This document shows positions 15,854-24,433 of a stretch of 36,662 bases of DNA, piece after piece. The stretch spans positions 1 to 36,662 of the forward strand of contig CAJTBF010000022.1 of the NCBI GenBank assembly GCA_910574195.1, in the 5' to 3' direction. The position numbers and the translations under genes are program-made. The DNA is from Lachnospiraceae bacterium. GTDB taxonomy: Bacteria; Bacillota; Clostridia; Lachnospirales; Lachnospiraceae. The notes under the pieces were generated by a model. That model was not told the origin of the DNA and did no database searches. It saw only the letters and a program-made list of their open reading frames with translations. Position 1 is the stretch's first letter. Each line of letters starts with the position of its first letter.

Positions 15854-16990
15854 ATGCAGGAACTGGAACTTTTATTGGACAGGCGATGGATTTTAAAGTC
15901 GGATGAGAAAGAACTGTATTATAAGGTGCGGGATTCGATCGGGGAAATCCGCAAATTTGCGACGGAAAAGATGGGATGCCAGTTGATTGAGAATTCGCTT
16001 CTGGTAAAGCTGGAGAAGATTCCGGCCATTGCGGAACCGTTTATGGGAATTTCCGAATTTACTTCCCGGGAGGAATATGCGTTCCTCTGTGTGCTGCTGA
16101 TGTTTTTAGAGGACCGGGACGCGGAAGAACAGTTTATTCTTTCGCAGCTGACGGAGTATATTGCGTCCAATATGCCGGGCGACCCTGTGGACTGGACCGT
16201 ATTCAGCATCCGGAGGAAGCTGGTGAAGGTGCTGCGTTATGCGGTGAGTCAGAAAATCCTGCGGGTGACGGACGGCAGTGAGGATGTGTTCATGGACCGG
16301 CAGTCAGGGGAAGTGTTATATGAAAATACAGGCGCTTCCCGCTATTTTATGCGAAGCTTTTCCAGGGATATTATGGATTACGGAAGACCGGAAGATTTTC
16401 AGGAGAGCGACTGGTTTGAAATGGACGAGGATCGGGGAATCGCCAGAAGGCACCGGGTATACAAGCGGCTCCTGTTTTCGGTGGGGATGTACCGGGAAAC
16501 CGATGCGGAGGAGGATTTTGAATATCTGAAATATTATGGCAGGCGCCTGGTGGAAGATCTGGAACAAAACTTCGCGTGCCGGGTGCATCTGCATAAAGGA
16601 AGCGCGTTTTTTCTGATGGGCGAGGACTGCCACATGGGAAAAGCGTTCCCGGGCAATAATGCCGTATCGGATATTCTTCTGCTTTGCTGTGCAAAGATCC
16701 GGGAGAGGGTGGAACAAGGGATCTGGGAGACACAGAAAGACGAGACGATATCCGTGGAAATTCTGGAATTTGAACAAATGTTAAAAGAAGTAAAAACAGA
16801 ATTTGGAAGCGGTTTTACAAAGCATTACCGGGAAATGCCGGACGGGGAATTCCTGCGGGAAATTCTGGGAGAACTGGAACAGTGGACCTTTGTGAAACAG
16901 GAAGAGAAGGAACACCGAGTGGTGATTTACCCATCGGCCGGAAAAGCGGCGGGACGTTATCCCGGGGATTATATACAGAGTGCAGAATAG
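15854..16990 (+). CDS. jetB: Wadjet type III subunit JetB (DUF2398/TIGR02678 family)
   Basis: The 378-residue protein begins with LLLDRRWILKSDEKELY and continues with KLEKIPA and FTSREEYAFLCVLLMFLEDR, the conserved N-terminal blocks of DUF2398. JetB is a KITE-like winged-helix protein that binds JetA and helps hold the SMC complex together. The ribosome site before ATG 15854 is weak (GAGGAAAA), and upstream lies the transposable element, so translation may differ from jetA. jetC follows after 63 nt. Confidence 0.88.
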   Translation: MQELELLLDRRWILKSDEKELYYKVRDSIGEIRKFATEKMGCQLIENSLLVKLEKIPAIAEPFMGISEFTSREEYAFLCVLLMFLEDRDAEEQFILSQLTEYIASNMPGDPVDWTVFSIRRKLVKVLRYAVSQKILRVTDGSEDVFMDRQSGEVLYENTGASRYFMRSFSRDIMDYGRPEDFQESDWFEMDEDRGIARRHRVYKRLLFSVGMYRETDAEEDFEYLKYYGRRLVEDLEQNFACRVHLHKGSAFFLMGEDCHMGKAFPGNNAVSDILLLCCAKIRERVEQGIWETQKDETISVEILEFEQMLKEVKTEFGSGFTKHYREMPDGEFLREILGELEQWTFVKQEEKEHRVVIYPSAGKAAGRYPGDYIQSAE

Positions 16991-17053
16991 TTCCGTGCAA
17001 AGTGTGCGGCCGTGGATGTGAAAAGTAACAGGAAAACAGACAGGAGACGAAAG

Positions 17054-20000
17054 ATGAACAGTAGATGGCAGGCAAGTAAAATCGGACTGATTAATTTCTG
17101 GTATTATGATGAGCAGGAGTTTCCGTTTGTAAAAGGGCGGATGCTGCTGCGCGGTTCGAACGGTTCCGGAAAATCGGTGACGATGCAGAGTGTGATTCCG
17201 CTGCTTCTGGACGGGAACATGAGTCCCGAACGTCTGGACCCTTTTGGATCTAGGGACCGGAAGATGAGCAGCTATCTTCTGGAGGAAGACGACGGAAAAG
17301 AGGAGCGGACCGGATATCTGTATCTGGAATTTTGTCGGCAGGAGAGCGAAACCTATCTGACCATAGGAATGGGGATTCGGGCGAGAAGAGGAAAACCGCT
17401 GGACAAATGGTATTTCAGCCTGACCGACGGAAGAAGAATCGGGAAAGACTTTTATCTGTATAAAGATACCGGGGAAAAGGTGACATTGTCCAAAAAGGAA
17501 CTGGAGAATCGAGTGCAGGGCGGCGGCCAGGTGTTTGACCGGCAGATGGAATATATGGAATATGTAAACCGGCAGATCTTTGGATTTGAGACGGTGGAAG
17601 AGTATAAGGAGATGGTCGATTTACTCATCCAGTTACGTACGCCCAAACTGTCCAAGGATTTTAAACCTTCCGTGATCAATGAGATTTTAAGTGATTCCCT
17701 GCAGCCTTTGTCGGATGAAGACCTGCGTCCCATGTCGGAGGCCATTGAAAATATGGACGTGATGAGTATGAATCTGAAAAACCGGCAGGAGGGGAAGCAG
17801 GCGGCGGAAAAAATCAATCGGATTTTGAACCGGTACAATCGTCTTACTTTATATGAAAAAGCGGGAAATTATGAAGACAGTCAAAAGGAACTTGCCCTGC
17901 TGCAAAAAGAAGAGAAGGACAGGCGACAGAAGAAGCAGGACTGTCTGCTGCGCGTGGAGGAACTGGAAAGGCGCAGGCAGGAACTGGACGCGGAAAAAGC
18001 GGCCCGGGAAAAGGAACGGGAGTCTCTGAATCAGAGCGACGCGGTAGCGCTGAAAAGCAGGGAGATGGATCTGGCTGCAAGGATCGCGGAGAAAGAAGCC
18101 ATATGTAAAGAAAAAGAAGAGCAGCTTACCGCAAAGCAGGAACAGTACATTGAGACGGAGACCCAGCGAAAAGAAGAGCAGGACAGGATGTACCAGAAGG
18201 AACGGGAGTTGTGCGCGCTGCTTACAGAAATGCAGGCGGAAGCGGAGGAAATGGCATTTGAAGAGCATGGGTTTCTGCAAAGTGAATTGCAGGAGGCGTT
18301 TCAGGAACCCTATTCTTTTGGCACCCATCAGATGCAGTTTGAAAAGACACAGACAAAGATCCGGCAGGGACTTTCGGTTTTGCAGAAGGCAGAGATCCAG
18401 AAGGAGAAGGTAGAAAATCTGCTTCGGGAGCGGGAAGGGCATCGGCGGAAGAACGATACCGCACAGCGGCATGTGCAGGAGACAGAAAATGTGCTGGTAC
18501 AGGCACAGAATGAATGGATAGAAAATTTTTACGGATGGTGCGGCAGGAACCGGGAACTGATTCTGGATACGGAGCTGCAAAAGGAACTGGCACGGTTTGC
18601 AGAGGACTACGGGGCACAGTCTGACTTTGCGGGCGTGCGGCAGGCCGTGGCGGACGTCTGGATTGAAAAAAAAGGAAATCTGGAATCCCGGATACGTCTG
18701 TGCCGGGAGCGAATTTCCGTACTGCAGGAAGAATATGAGACATGGCAGAAAGAGTTATCGGAGTGGGAAGACTTTCGGGAGCCGGAACCGCCGCGCAGTG
18801 AGGCGGTATGCAAAAACCGGGAACGGCTTGAGAGGATGCAGATCCCCTATCAGGAGTTTTACAAACTGATTGAATTCGGGCAGGATCTGGATCAGACGGC
18901 CTGTGACCGGCTGGAGGAAGCGCTGCTGCATATGGGTATTCTGGATGCCCTTGTGATTGAGGAACAGTACAAAGAGCAGGTGTTGCAGGAGGATGCAGGC
19001 TGCCATGACAATTATCTGTTCGTACAGAAGCAGCGTGCCGGAAAAAGTATATTGGATGTGCTGGATCTGAATGATTCTGTCAATGATATTTTCTTCAATC
19101 AGAGAATCACCGGAATTCTGGAAAACATCGCCTATGAGGGAGAAGGTACGACGGCGGTATCGGCGGAAGGAACTTACCAGATCGGCGTGCTGACCGGTAC
19201 GGTGACGGGGACGCATGAAGCAGGATTCATCGGAACAAGGGCCAGAGAACAGCGCCGGCAGAGGAAGATCAGAGAATGCAGGGAGACATTGGCGGCGTTG
19301 GCGGCGGATCTGGAAATACAGCGGGAAGAGACAAAAGAGCTGGACCGGCGGATCCGGCTGCTGTCGGAAGAATACGAAAATCTCCCTGCTGAGGAAGATC
19401 TGCGGGTGGCATATCGTATGCTGCTGGACGCACAGCGGGAGGCAGAACAGCTGGAAAAAGAGGGAAAGCGGCTGGAGGAACAGGTCCGGGAAGCGTCCGG
19501 GGAACTTCAGGAACTGAAAAAGGAAGCCTTACAGATCGCGGAAGGCCTGTATCTTACGTGCAGTTATGAGACCTTTGAAAAAGCAGATACGGCGGCCCGG
19601 GAATATGGACAGCACTTCTATCAGTTAAAAGCGGGGCATGAGCTTTATCTGCAGATGGTATTTCATCAGCAGGAATTAAAAAACAGATTGGAGGATCTGG
19701 ACGCTGACCTGGATCAGATTCGTTATGACAAGGGGAATACAGAGCGGGCGCGGGAAAAAGAATGTGCGGAGTACCGTCTGGTGCAGGAGCAGTTGAAACT
19801 GACTGATTATGAAGAGATCCGGGAACGTCTGGATGCCTGTCTGGACTGGCTGCATGCTTACCCGCGGGAACTGCAAAGCTGTATGGAGGAAAAAGGACAG
19901 AAGGAGCAGCAGGTCCGGCAGATCCAGGAGCAGTTGGAGCAGAGCGCGCAGAGAATTCAGGTGTGTGTCCGACAGAAGGAATATTTGCGGAAGTGCTATG

Positions 20001-21367
20001 AGGCGGAACTGGAACTTGGGATGGTGGAACTGCCCAAGGAGGATCCAGAGTCGGGAAAGGCCGCAGGGCGGCAAGGAGGAAATGAGAATCCGGCGAAAGA
20101 AGATAAGGAGACCATGAGAAGGGAAAAATCCGGCATGGAGCGGGATGGAGAACACGGAGGAGAGGAGGACAGGAAGGAAGATGTCCGGTTCCAGGCGGAG
20201 GAATATAAAGAAAATGCAGACGGAACAGGAGGAACCCGGTCCCAGGCGGAGAAATACAAAGAAAGTGCCGGGAAGGTGCGCAGCCTCTTGGAACCGGATT
20301 GTCAGAATCTGCAAAAAGAAGCGGTGATCGCTGATCTGAACCGCATTTATTTTGAAAATCGGGGATTTTTGAACGATTACCACCTGATGCAGACCGAGTT
20401 ATTCGAAGAATTGGAAGAAGAACGGGCGGGGCGGGGGTATCCGGCGGCAAAACGTCTCGCGATCTATGCACGGTATCAGGGCGTGAGAATTCCCTTCGGG
20501 AAACTGCTGCATTATCTGGAAGAGGAAATTGCGGAGCTTCGGGAACTGATCAAAGCCGGAGACCGGGAATTGTTTGAAGACATCCTGGCCAATACGATGA
20601 GCAGGAAGATACGCGGAAAAATCAACAGTTCCAACGCATGGGTGGAAAAAATGAATGTTCTGATGGGGGCGATGAACACTTCCAGCGGATTGAAACTGAG
20701 TCTGCGCTGGAGAAGTAAAACGGCGGAACAGGAAGACCAGTTGGATACCAAAGAACTGGTGGGACTTTTGAAAAAGGATTATCGTCTGATGCGGGAGGAG
20801 GAAGCCGCCCGTTTATCTCTGCATTTCCGTTCCAAGGTGGAAGAGGCAAGAAGACACGCGCGGGACAGCGGAGGGATGATTTCCTTTTATCAGGTGATGA
20901 AGGAAACACTGGACTACCGGAAATGGTTTGAGTTCCAGCTTCTTTATCAGAAAAGCCAGGAAAAACAGAAAGAGCTGACCAACAGCGCTTTCGGGACATT
21001 CAGCGGCGGAGAGAAAGCCATGTCCATGTATGTGCCGTTATTTTCTGCCGTTGTGGCGAAATATCAGGGCGGGCGCGCGGACGCACCGCGTCTGATCTCG
21101 CTGGACGAGGCGTTTGCCGGGGTAGACAATAAAAATATCCGGGATATGTTCCGTCTGATGACAGAATTTCAGTTTGATTTTATTATCAATTCGCAGGTGC
21201 TGTGGGGAGACTGTGACACGCTGGACGCGCTGGCCATTTATCAGTTGATCCGGCCGGAAAACGTCAGGTTTGTAACGGTGATGTCCTATCTGTGGAACGG
21301 ACAGGTGAGGGAGATGTTGGAGGATGAAAAAGAGCTGGAACAAAGAGCCGCAGGATTCGCAGTGTAA
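17054..21367 (+). CDS. jetC: Wadjet type III SMC-like ATPase JetC (TIGR02680 family)
   Basis: This is an SMC/MukB-like motor of 1437 residues. Walker A is G34-SNGSGK-S41, the ABC signature S1317-GGEK, and Walker B ends in D1351-E1352 (ISLDEAF). Long Glu/Gln/Arg-rich coiled coils lie between about 255-480 and 800-1180, with a hinge-like segment between. The N-terminus (WQASKIGLINFWYYDEQEF) matches TIGR02680 well. ATP-driven loop extrusion by JetC is how Wadjet senses small circular DNA. An insertion at about 992-1079 is low-complexity Glu/Lys/Gly and holds a near-duplicate (FQAEEYKENADG and SQAEKYKESAGK). ATG 17054, with AGGAG 7 nt upstream, is preferred over the in-frame GTG at 17012. Confidence 0.92.
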   Translation: MNSRWQASKIGLINFWYYDEQEFPFVKGRMLLRGSNGSGKSVTMQSVIPLLLDGNMSPERLDPFGSRDRKMSSYLLEEDDGKEERTGYLYLEFCRQESETYLTIGMGIRARRGKPLDKWYFSLTDGRRIGKDFYLYKDTGEKVTLSKKELENRVQGGGQVFDRQMEYMEYVNRQIFGFETVEEYKEMVDLLIQLRTPKLSKDFKPSVINEILSDSLQPLSDEDLRPMSEAIENMDVMSMNLKNRQEGKQAAEKINRILNRYNRLTLYEKAGNYEDSQKELALLQKEEKDRRQKKQDCLLRVEELERRRQELDAEKAAREKERESLNQSDAVALKSREMDLAARIAEKEAICKEKEEQLTAKQEQYIETETQRKEEQDRMYQKERELCALLTEMQAEAEEMAFEEHGFLQSELQEAFQEPYSFGTHQMQFEKTQTKIRQGLSVLQKAEIQKEKVENLLREREGHRRKNDTAQRHVQETENVLVQAQNEWIENFYGWCGRNRELILDTELQKELARFAEDYGAQSDFAGVRQAVADVWIEKKGNLESRIRLCRERISVLQEEYETWQKELSEWEDFREPEPPRSEAVCKNRERLERMQIPYQEFYKLIEFGQDLDQTACDRLEEALLHMGILDALVIEEQYKEQVLQEDAGCHDNYLFVQKQRAGKSILDVLDLNDSVNDIFFNQRITGILENIAYEGEGTTAVSAEGTYQIGVLTGTVTGTHEAGFIGTRAREQRRQRKIRECRETLAALAADLEIQREETKELDRRIRLLSEEYENLPAEEDLRVAYRMLLDAQREAEQLEKEGKRLEEQVREASGELQELKKEALQIAEGLYLTCSYETFEKADTAAREYGQHFYQLKAGHELYLQMVFHQQELKNRLEDLDADLDQIRYDKGNTERAREKECAEYRLVQEQLKLTDYEEIRERLDACLDWLHAYPRELQSCMEEKGQKEQQVRQIQEQLEQSAQRIQVCVRQKEYLRKCYEAELELGMVELPKEDPESGKAAGRQGGNENPAKEDKETMRREKSGMERDGEHGGEEDRKEDVRFQAEEYKENADGTGGTRSQAEKYKESAGKVRSLLEPDCQNLQKEAVIADLNRIYFENRGFLNDYHLMQTELFEELEEERAGRGYPAAKRLAIYARYQGVRIPFGKLLHYLEEEIAELRELIKAGDRELFEDILANTMSRKIRGKINSSNAWVEKMNVLMGAMNTSSGLKLSLRWRSKTAEQEDQLDTKELVGLLKKDYRLMREEEAARLSLHFRSKVEEARRHARDSGGMISFYQVMKETLDYRKWFEFQLLYQKSQEKQKELTNSAFGTFSGGEKAMSMYVPLFSAVVAKYQGGRADAPRLISLDEAFAGVDNKNIRDMFRLMTEFQFDFIINSQVLWGDCDTLDALAIYQLIRPENVRFVTVMSYLWNGQVREMLEDEKELEQRAAGFAV

Positions 21368-22655
21368 AGCCTGTGTGGAGTATCTCCGGGAATATCCGGT
21401 ATTTGAGAAGGTGTTAAAAGGATTCCGGGAAAAATATCGTTCTTACGGTAGTTTTGCCGGTACGGTGACGCTGCGGAATCTGACGGAAGAGGAACGGGAG
21501 GTTCTGGAGGGATTTTTTCAGAAAAACTATCATGGTCAGAAAAGCATATCTGTTTCAGCAGCCCGGTTTGAAAAGGCGCTGCAGGAAAGCCGGTTTGCGG
21601 GCGTATCGCCCCGGGAAGTGCTGGAAATGTATTTTCAGGAAGAACTGACAGGCAGGAGGGAGCAGGAAAGAGAAGAGGAAGGGAACTGGAATCGGATGCT
21701 TGCCAACCTGCGGATGCAGTGTACCGGAATCCGGGAGGAAGACTGGGTGAAGGAACTGGAAGATACCCGGAGCGGCATGTATTTTTACCTGCGGAAGCGT
21801 TACCGGGAGGCGGGAAAGAACATGGAGGAAGTACAGCGTCTGGTGCGGCTTGGAATCCAGGCGCTGCGTCAATTGCCCTACCGGCAGGGACGAATGGAAT
21901 ATCTGGCGGTTTTTGCGGCTCTTCTGACGGGGGATCCGCATGGATTTGACGAGGGAACGAAAGACGGAGCGTTTCTTCGGATGTTGGTGGAATGGGATAC
22001 GAAACAGCGGAACATCCGCATTGAGGCATCAACGCTCTTCCCGGCGCTTCGAAAGCAGCGGCTTTATCTTACCGTGGGAATTTTGCGGGACGACGTGTCC
22101 AATTATGTGATGGTGTCCGGGATGCAGGCATGGAAAAAGGACGGAAGTATGCATACCGGAATGGAAGGCTTTCGAAGGGACGGAGATCCGGTGCAGGTGC
22201 CGTTGTCCGTAGTTGCAGGATGGCAGCGTGTTGCCTGTCCGGATCAGGAGATGTATATTGTGGAGAACCCTTCCGTATTTGCCATGTTGTGCAGGAAATG
22301 GCGGGGAAAGAGAGCCTGTATGTGTATGAACGGGCAGCCCCGTCTGAGTTCCGTATTGCTGTTGGATTTGCTGGCGGAGGCAGGAACGAAAATATATTAT
22401 GCCGGTGATTTCGATCCCGAAGGTCTGTTGATCGCGCAGAAAGTAAAGCAGTATTACAGGGGGGAGGCTGTTTACTGGCAGATGTCCGTACCCGTGTACG
22501 AAAGGAGCCGTTCCGGGAAAATGATACCTGCAAAACGAATCAGGGCGCTGGGACGAGTGACGGATCCGGAATTGGCAGAACTGGCGGAAGTAATTCAGAA
22601 ATACAGGACAGCAGGATATCAGGAGAACGTATGGAAAGTCTATTTTGAGAAATAA
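21324..22655 (+). CDS. jetD: Wadjet type III nuclease subunit JetD (DUF2399, TOPRIM)
   Basis: JetD is the DNA-cleaving subunit, related to topoisomerase VI/Spo11. The C-terminal TOPRIM-like DUF2399 domain keeps its acidic residues: E314 in IVENPSVF and D362/D364 in YYAGDFDPEGLL. The N-terminus (FAGTVTLRNLTEEEREVL near 34-51) is the DNA-binding part typical of TIGR02679. At 443 residues it is full length. Its ATG lies 44 nt inside the end of jetC, with AGGGAG about 10 nt upstream, so translation is coupled. No clear terminator follows; the next promoter starts 7 nt after the stop. Confidence 0.9.
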   Translation: MKKSWNKEPQDSQCKACVEYLREYPVFEKVLKGFREKYRSYGSFAGTVTLRNLTEEEREVLEGFFQKNYHGQKSISVSAARFEKALQESRFAGVSPREVLEMYFQEELTGRREQEREEEGNWNRMLANLRMQCTGIREEDWVKELEDTRSGMYFYLRKRYREAGKNMEEVQRLVRLGIQALRQLPYRQGRMEYLAVFAALLTGDPHGFDEGTKDGAFLRMLVEWDTKQRNIRIEASTLFPALRKQRLYLTVGILRDDVSNYVMVSGMQAWKKDGSMHTGMEGFRRDGDPVQVPLSVVAGWQRVACPDQEMYIVENPSVFAMLCRKWRGKRACMCMNGQPRLSSVLLLDLLAEAGTKIYYAGDFDPEGLLIAQKVKQYYRGEAVYWQMSVPVYERSRSGKMIPAKRIRALGRVTDPELAELAEVIQKYRTAGYQENVWKVYFEK

Positions 22656-22662
22656 AAATATT

Positions 22663-22691
22663 TTGTTATTTGGCTGGACATCCTATATAAT
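22663..22691 (+). promoter_or_regulatory. Promoter of the sulfite/nitrite reductase gene
   Basis: TTGTTA (22663-22668) and TATAAT (22686-22691) are 17 nt apart, giving a leader of about 100 nt that includes a short ORF. Confidence 0.7.
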
Positions 22692-22725
22692 AGAATCAGG
22701 AAGCATAAGAAGGGGAGAGTGGCGT

Positions 22726-22764
22726 ATGAAGAAGCCGCCGGTGGAGAGGGCTTGTATATTTTGA
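22726..22764 (+). CDS. 12-residue leader ORF before the reductase
   Basis: GGGGAG lies about 8 nt before ATG and the frame reads MKKPPVERACIF then TGA, 33 nt before the reductase start. It holds one Cys, two codons from the end. A Cys-sensing leader would make sense ahead of a sulfur-assimilation gene, but one codon is thin evidence and no alternative hairpins were established. Confidence 0.35.
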   Translation: MKKPPVERACIF

Positions 22765-22797
22765 ATTATTAAGATCAGTAGTGAGGAGGATTTGGAA

Positions 22798-24333
22798 ATG
22801 GAACAGTTATTGCAGGAATTTAAAGAAGATCTGACAGAATTTCGGGAGATGACAAAAAAATTTTATGCAAAGGAAGTAAGCCAGAAAGATTATAAGGGCT
22901 TTTCCGGCGGGTTTGGAAGTTATGCACAAAGAGGCGGACAGGCCAGTATGCTGCGGCTTCGTCTGCCTGGCGGGAGGCTGACGAAGGAGAAACTGAAATT
23001 TGTGGCGGATATGATCGCGCAATATGGCGTGGAAAAGCTTCACTTTACGACCTGTCAAACTATACAGCTTCATAATCTGAGCGAGAAATCCGTCTGTGAA
23101 ATCAGCCAGAAGGCATTGGAAGCGGGAATTATTACGAGGGGCGGAGGCGGAGATTTTCCGAGAAATGTAATGGTTTCCCCGCTTTCCGGTGTGGAAACGG
23201 ACGAATATTTTGATGTAATGCCGTATGCGGAAGCGGTGTCGGATTATTTGCTGGGATTTATCAAAACAGTGAAACTTCCGCGGAAACTGAAAGTGGGATT
23301 TTCCAATTCCCCGGCAAATGTAACCCATGCCACATTCCGGGATCTGGGGTTTGCGGCCAGGGAGGATAGGACTTTTGATGTATACAGTGCGGGCGGTCTG
23401 GGAAACAATCCGCGGATGGGGGTGAAAGTGGCAGAGCAGGTGCTGCCATCCGATGTGCGGTATTATGTGAAAGCAATGGTGGAGACATTTGTCGCCCACG
23501 GTAATTATGAGAACCGGGGGAAGGCGAGAACCCGTTACATGCAGGAAACGCTGGGTGTGGAGGGCTATAAGGCGGCGTATCTGGAGCAGTTGGATAAGGT
23601 GAAAGGGGAAGATCTGAAACTGGATGTTTCTGCACGTCCGATGACAAAATCCGGGGACGGGACCACCGTATCCGATCCGCGGATCCTGAAACAGAAGCAG
23701 GATGGCCTGTATACGGTAGCATATCATCCGCTGGGCGGCGTGCCGGATGTAGGGAAACTGGCGGAATTGTACGATGCGGTGAAAGAGATGGAAGAGGTGG
23801 AAGTACGTCTTGCACCGGATGAGACGGCTTATATCATCAATCTGAATGGAACCGAGGCAAAGAAAATGCTGGAGGTGACATCGGACGGCGCCCGGAATCT
23901 GTTTGAAACTTCGGTGGCCTGTATCGGAAACTCAATCTGTCAGATTGGTCTTCGGGATTCGCAAGGTGCACTGGCAGAAATCATGGAGGAAGTGAGAAAA
24001 CAAGATTTTGCGGACGGCGTGCTGCCCCGGATTCACATTTCCGGCTGTACTTCCTCCTGCGGGACACATCAAATCGGGAAGCTGGGCTTTCGCGGCGGAG
24101 TGAAACGTGTTGACGAGGTGGTGGAACCCGCGTTTACCTTTTATGTGAACGGTGCGGATGAAGAAGGAAAAGAGCGCTTTGGCGAGTCTTGGGGAATGAT
24201 GCTTCAAAAAGAAATGCCTGCATTTTTTGTGGAACTGGGAAAAGCGGTGGAAGCGGAACATATGACGTTTGATTCCTGGTTTGCGGCAGACCCGGAGAAG
24301 CTGCGGAGAATTGCGGGAAAATATTTATATTAA
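22798..24333 (+). CDS. Siroheme- and [4Fe-4S]-dependent sulfite/nitrite reductase
   Basis: The 511-residue protein has the duplicated ferredoxin-like half domains of the nitrite/sulfite reductase family. The siroheme/[4Fe-4S] ligands are intact: C375-X5-C381 (CIGNSIC) and C417-X3-C421 (CTSSC). The first half carries the substrate-side basic residues (SMLRLRLPGG near 42-51, LHFTTCQTIQLHN near 82-94). Such enzymes reduce sulfite to sulfide or nitrite to ammonia with six electrons; the sequence alone does not decide which. ATG 22798, 7 nt from GAGGAGGA, is preferred over TTG 22792. No cys or nir genes adjoin it. Confidence 0.88.
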   Translation: MEQLLQEFKEDLTEFREMTKKFYAKEVSQKDYKGFSGGFGSYAQRGGQASMLRLRLPGGRLTKEKLKFVADMIAQYGVEKLHFTTCQTIQLHNLSEKSVCEISQKALEAGIITRGGGGDFPRNVMVSPLSGVETDEYFDVMPYAEAVSDYLLGFIKTVKLPRKLKVGFSNSPANVTHATFRDLGFAAREDRTFDVYSAGGLGNNPRMGVKVAEQVLPSDVRYYVKAMVETFVAHGNYENRGKARTRYMQETLGVEGYKAAYLEQLDKVKGEDLKLDVSARPMTKSGDGTTVSDPRILKQKQDGLYTVAYHPLGGVPDVGKLAELYDAVKEMEEVEVRLAPDETAYIINLNGTEAKKMLEVTSDGARNLFETSVACIGNSICQIGLRDSQGALAEIMEEVRKQDFADGVLPRIHISGCTSSCGTHQIGKLGFRGGVKRVDEVVEPAFTFYVNGADEEGKERFGESWGMMLQKEMPAFFVELGKAVEAEHMTFDSWFAADPEKLRRIAGKYLY

Positions 24334-24341
24334 GAGAGTGC

Positions 24342-24370
24342 TTGCCGTCTGTTTTAATCTATATTATAAT
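24342..24370 (+). promoter_or_regulatory. Promoter of the M60 peptidase operon
   Basis: TTGCCG (24342-24347) and TATAAT (24365-24370) are 17 nt apart, about 64 nt before ATG 24434. Confidence 0.65.
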
Positions 24371-24433
24371 TAGGCCAAAGTATCGAAATGGATTTTTGAT
24401 ACGGAATAAGGGGAAGAAAGAAGGGAGAACTTT

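Noticed and set aside
19554-20471. 305-residue minus-strand frame opposite jetC
   Set aside because: Pro/Ser/Arg-rich with no domain; jetC coding is continuous through it.
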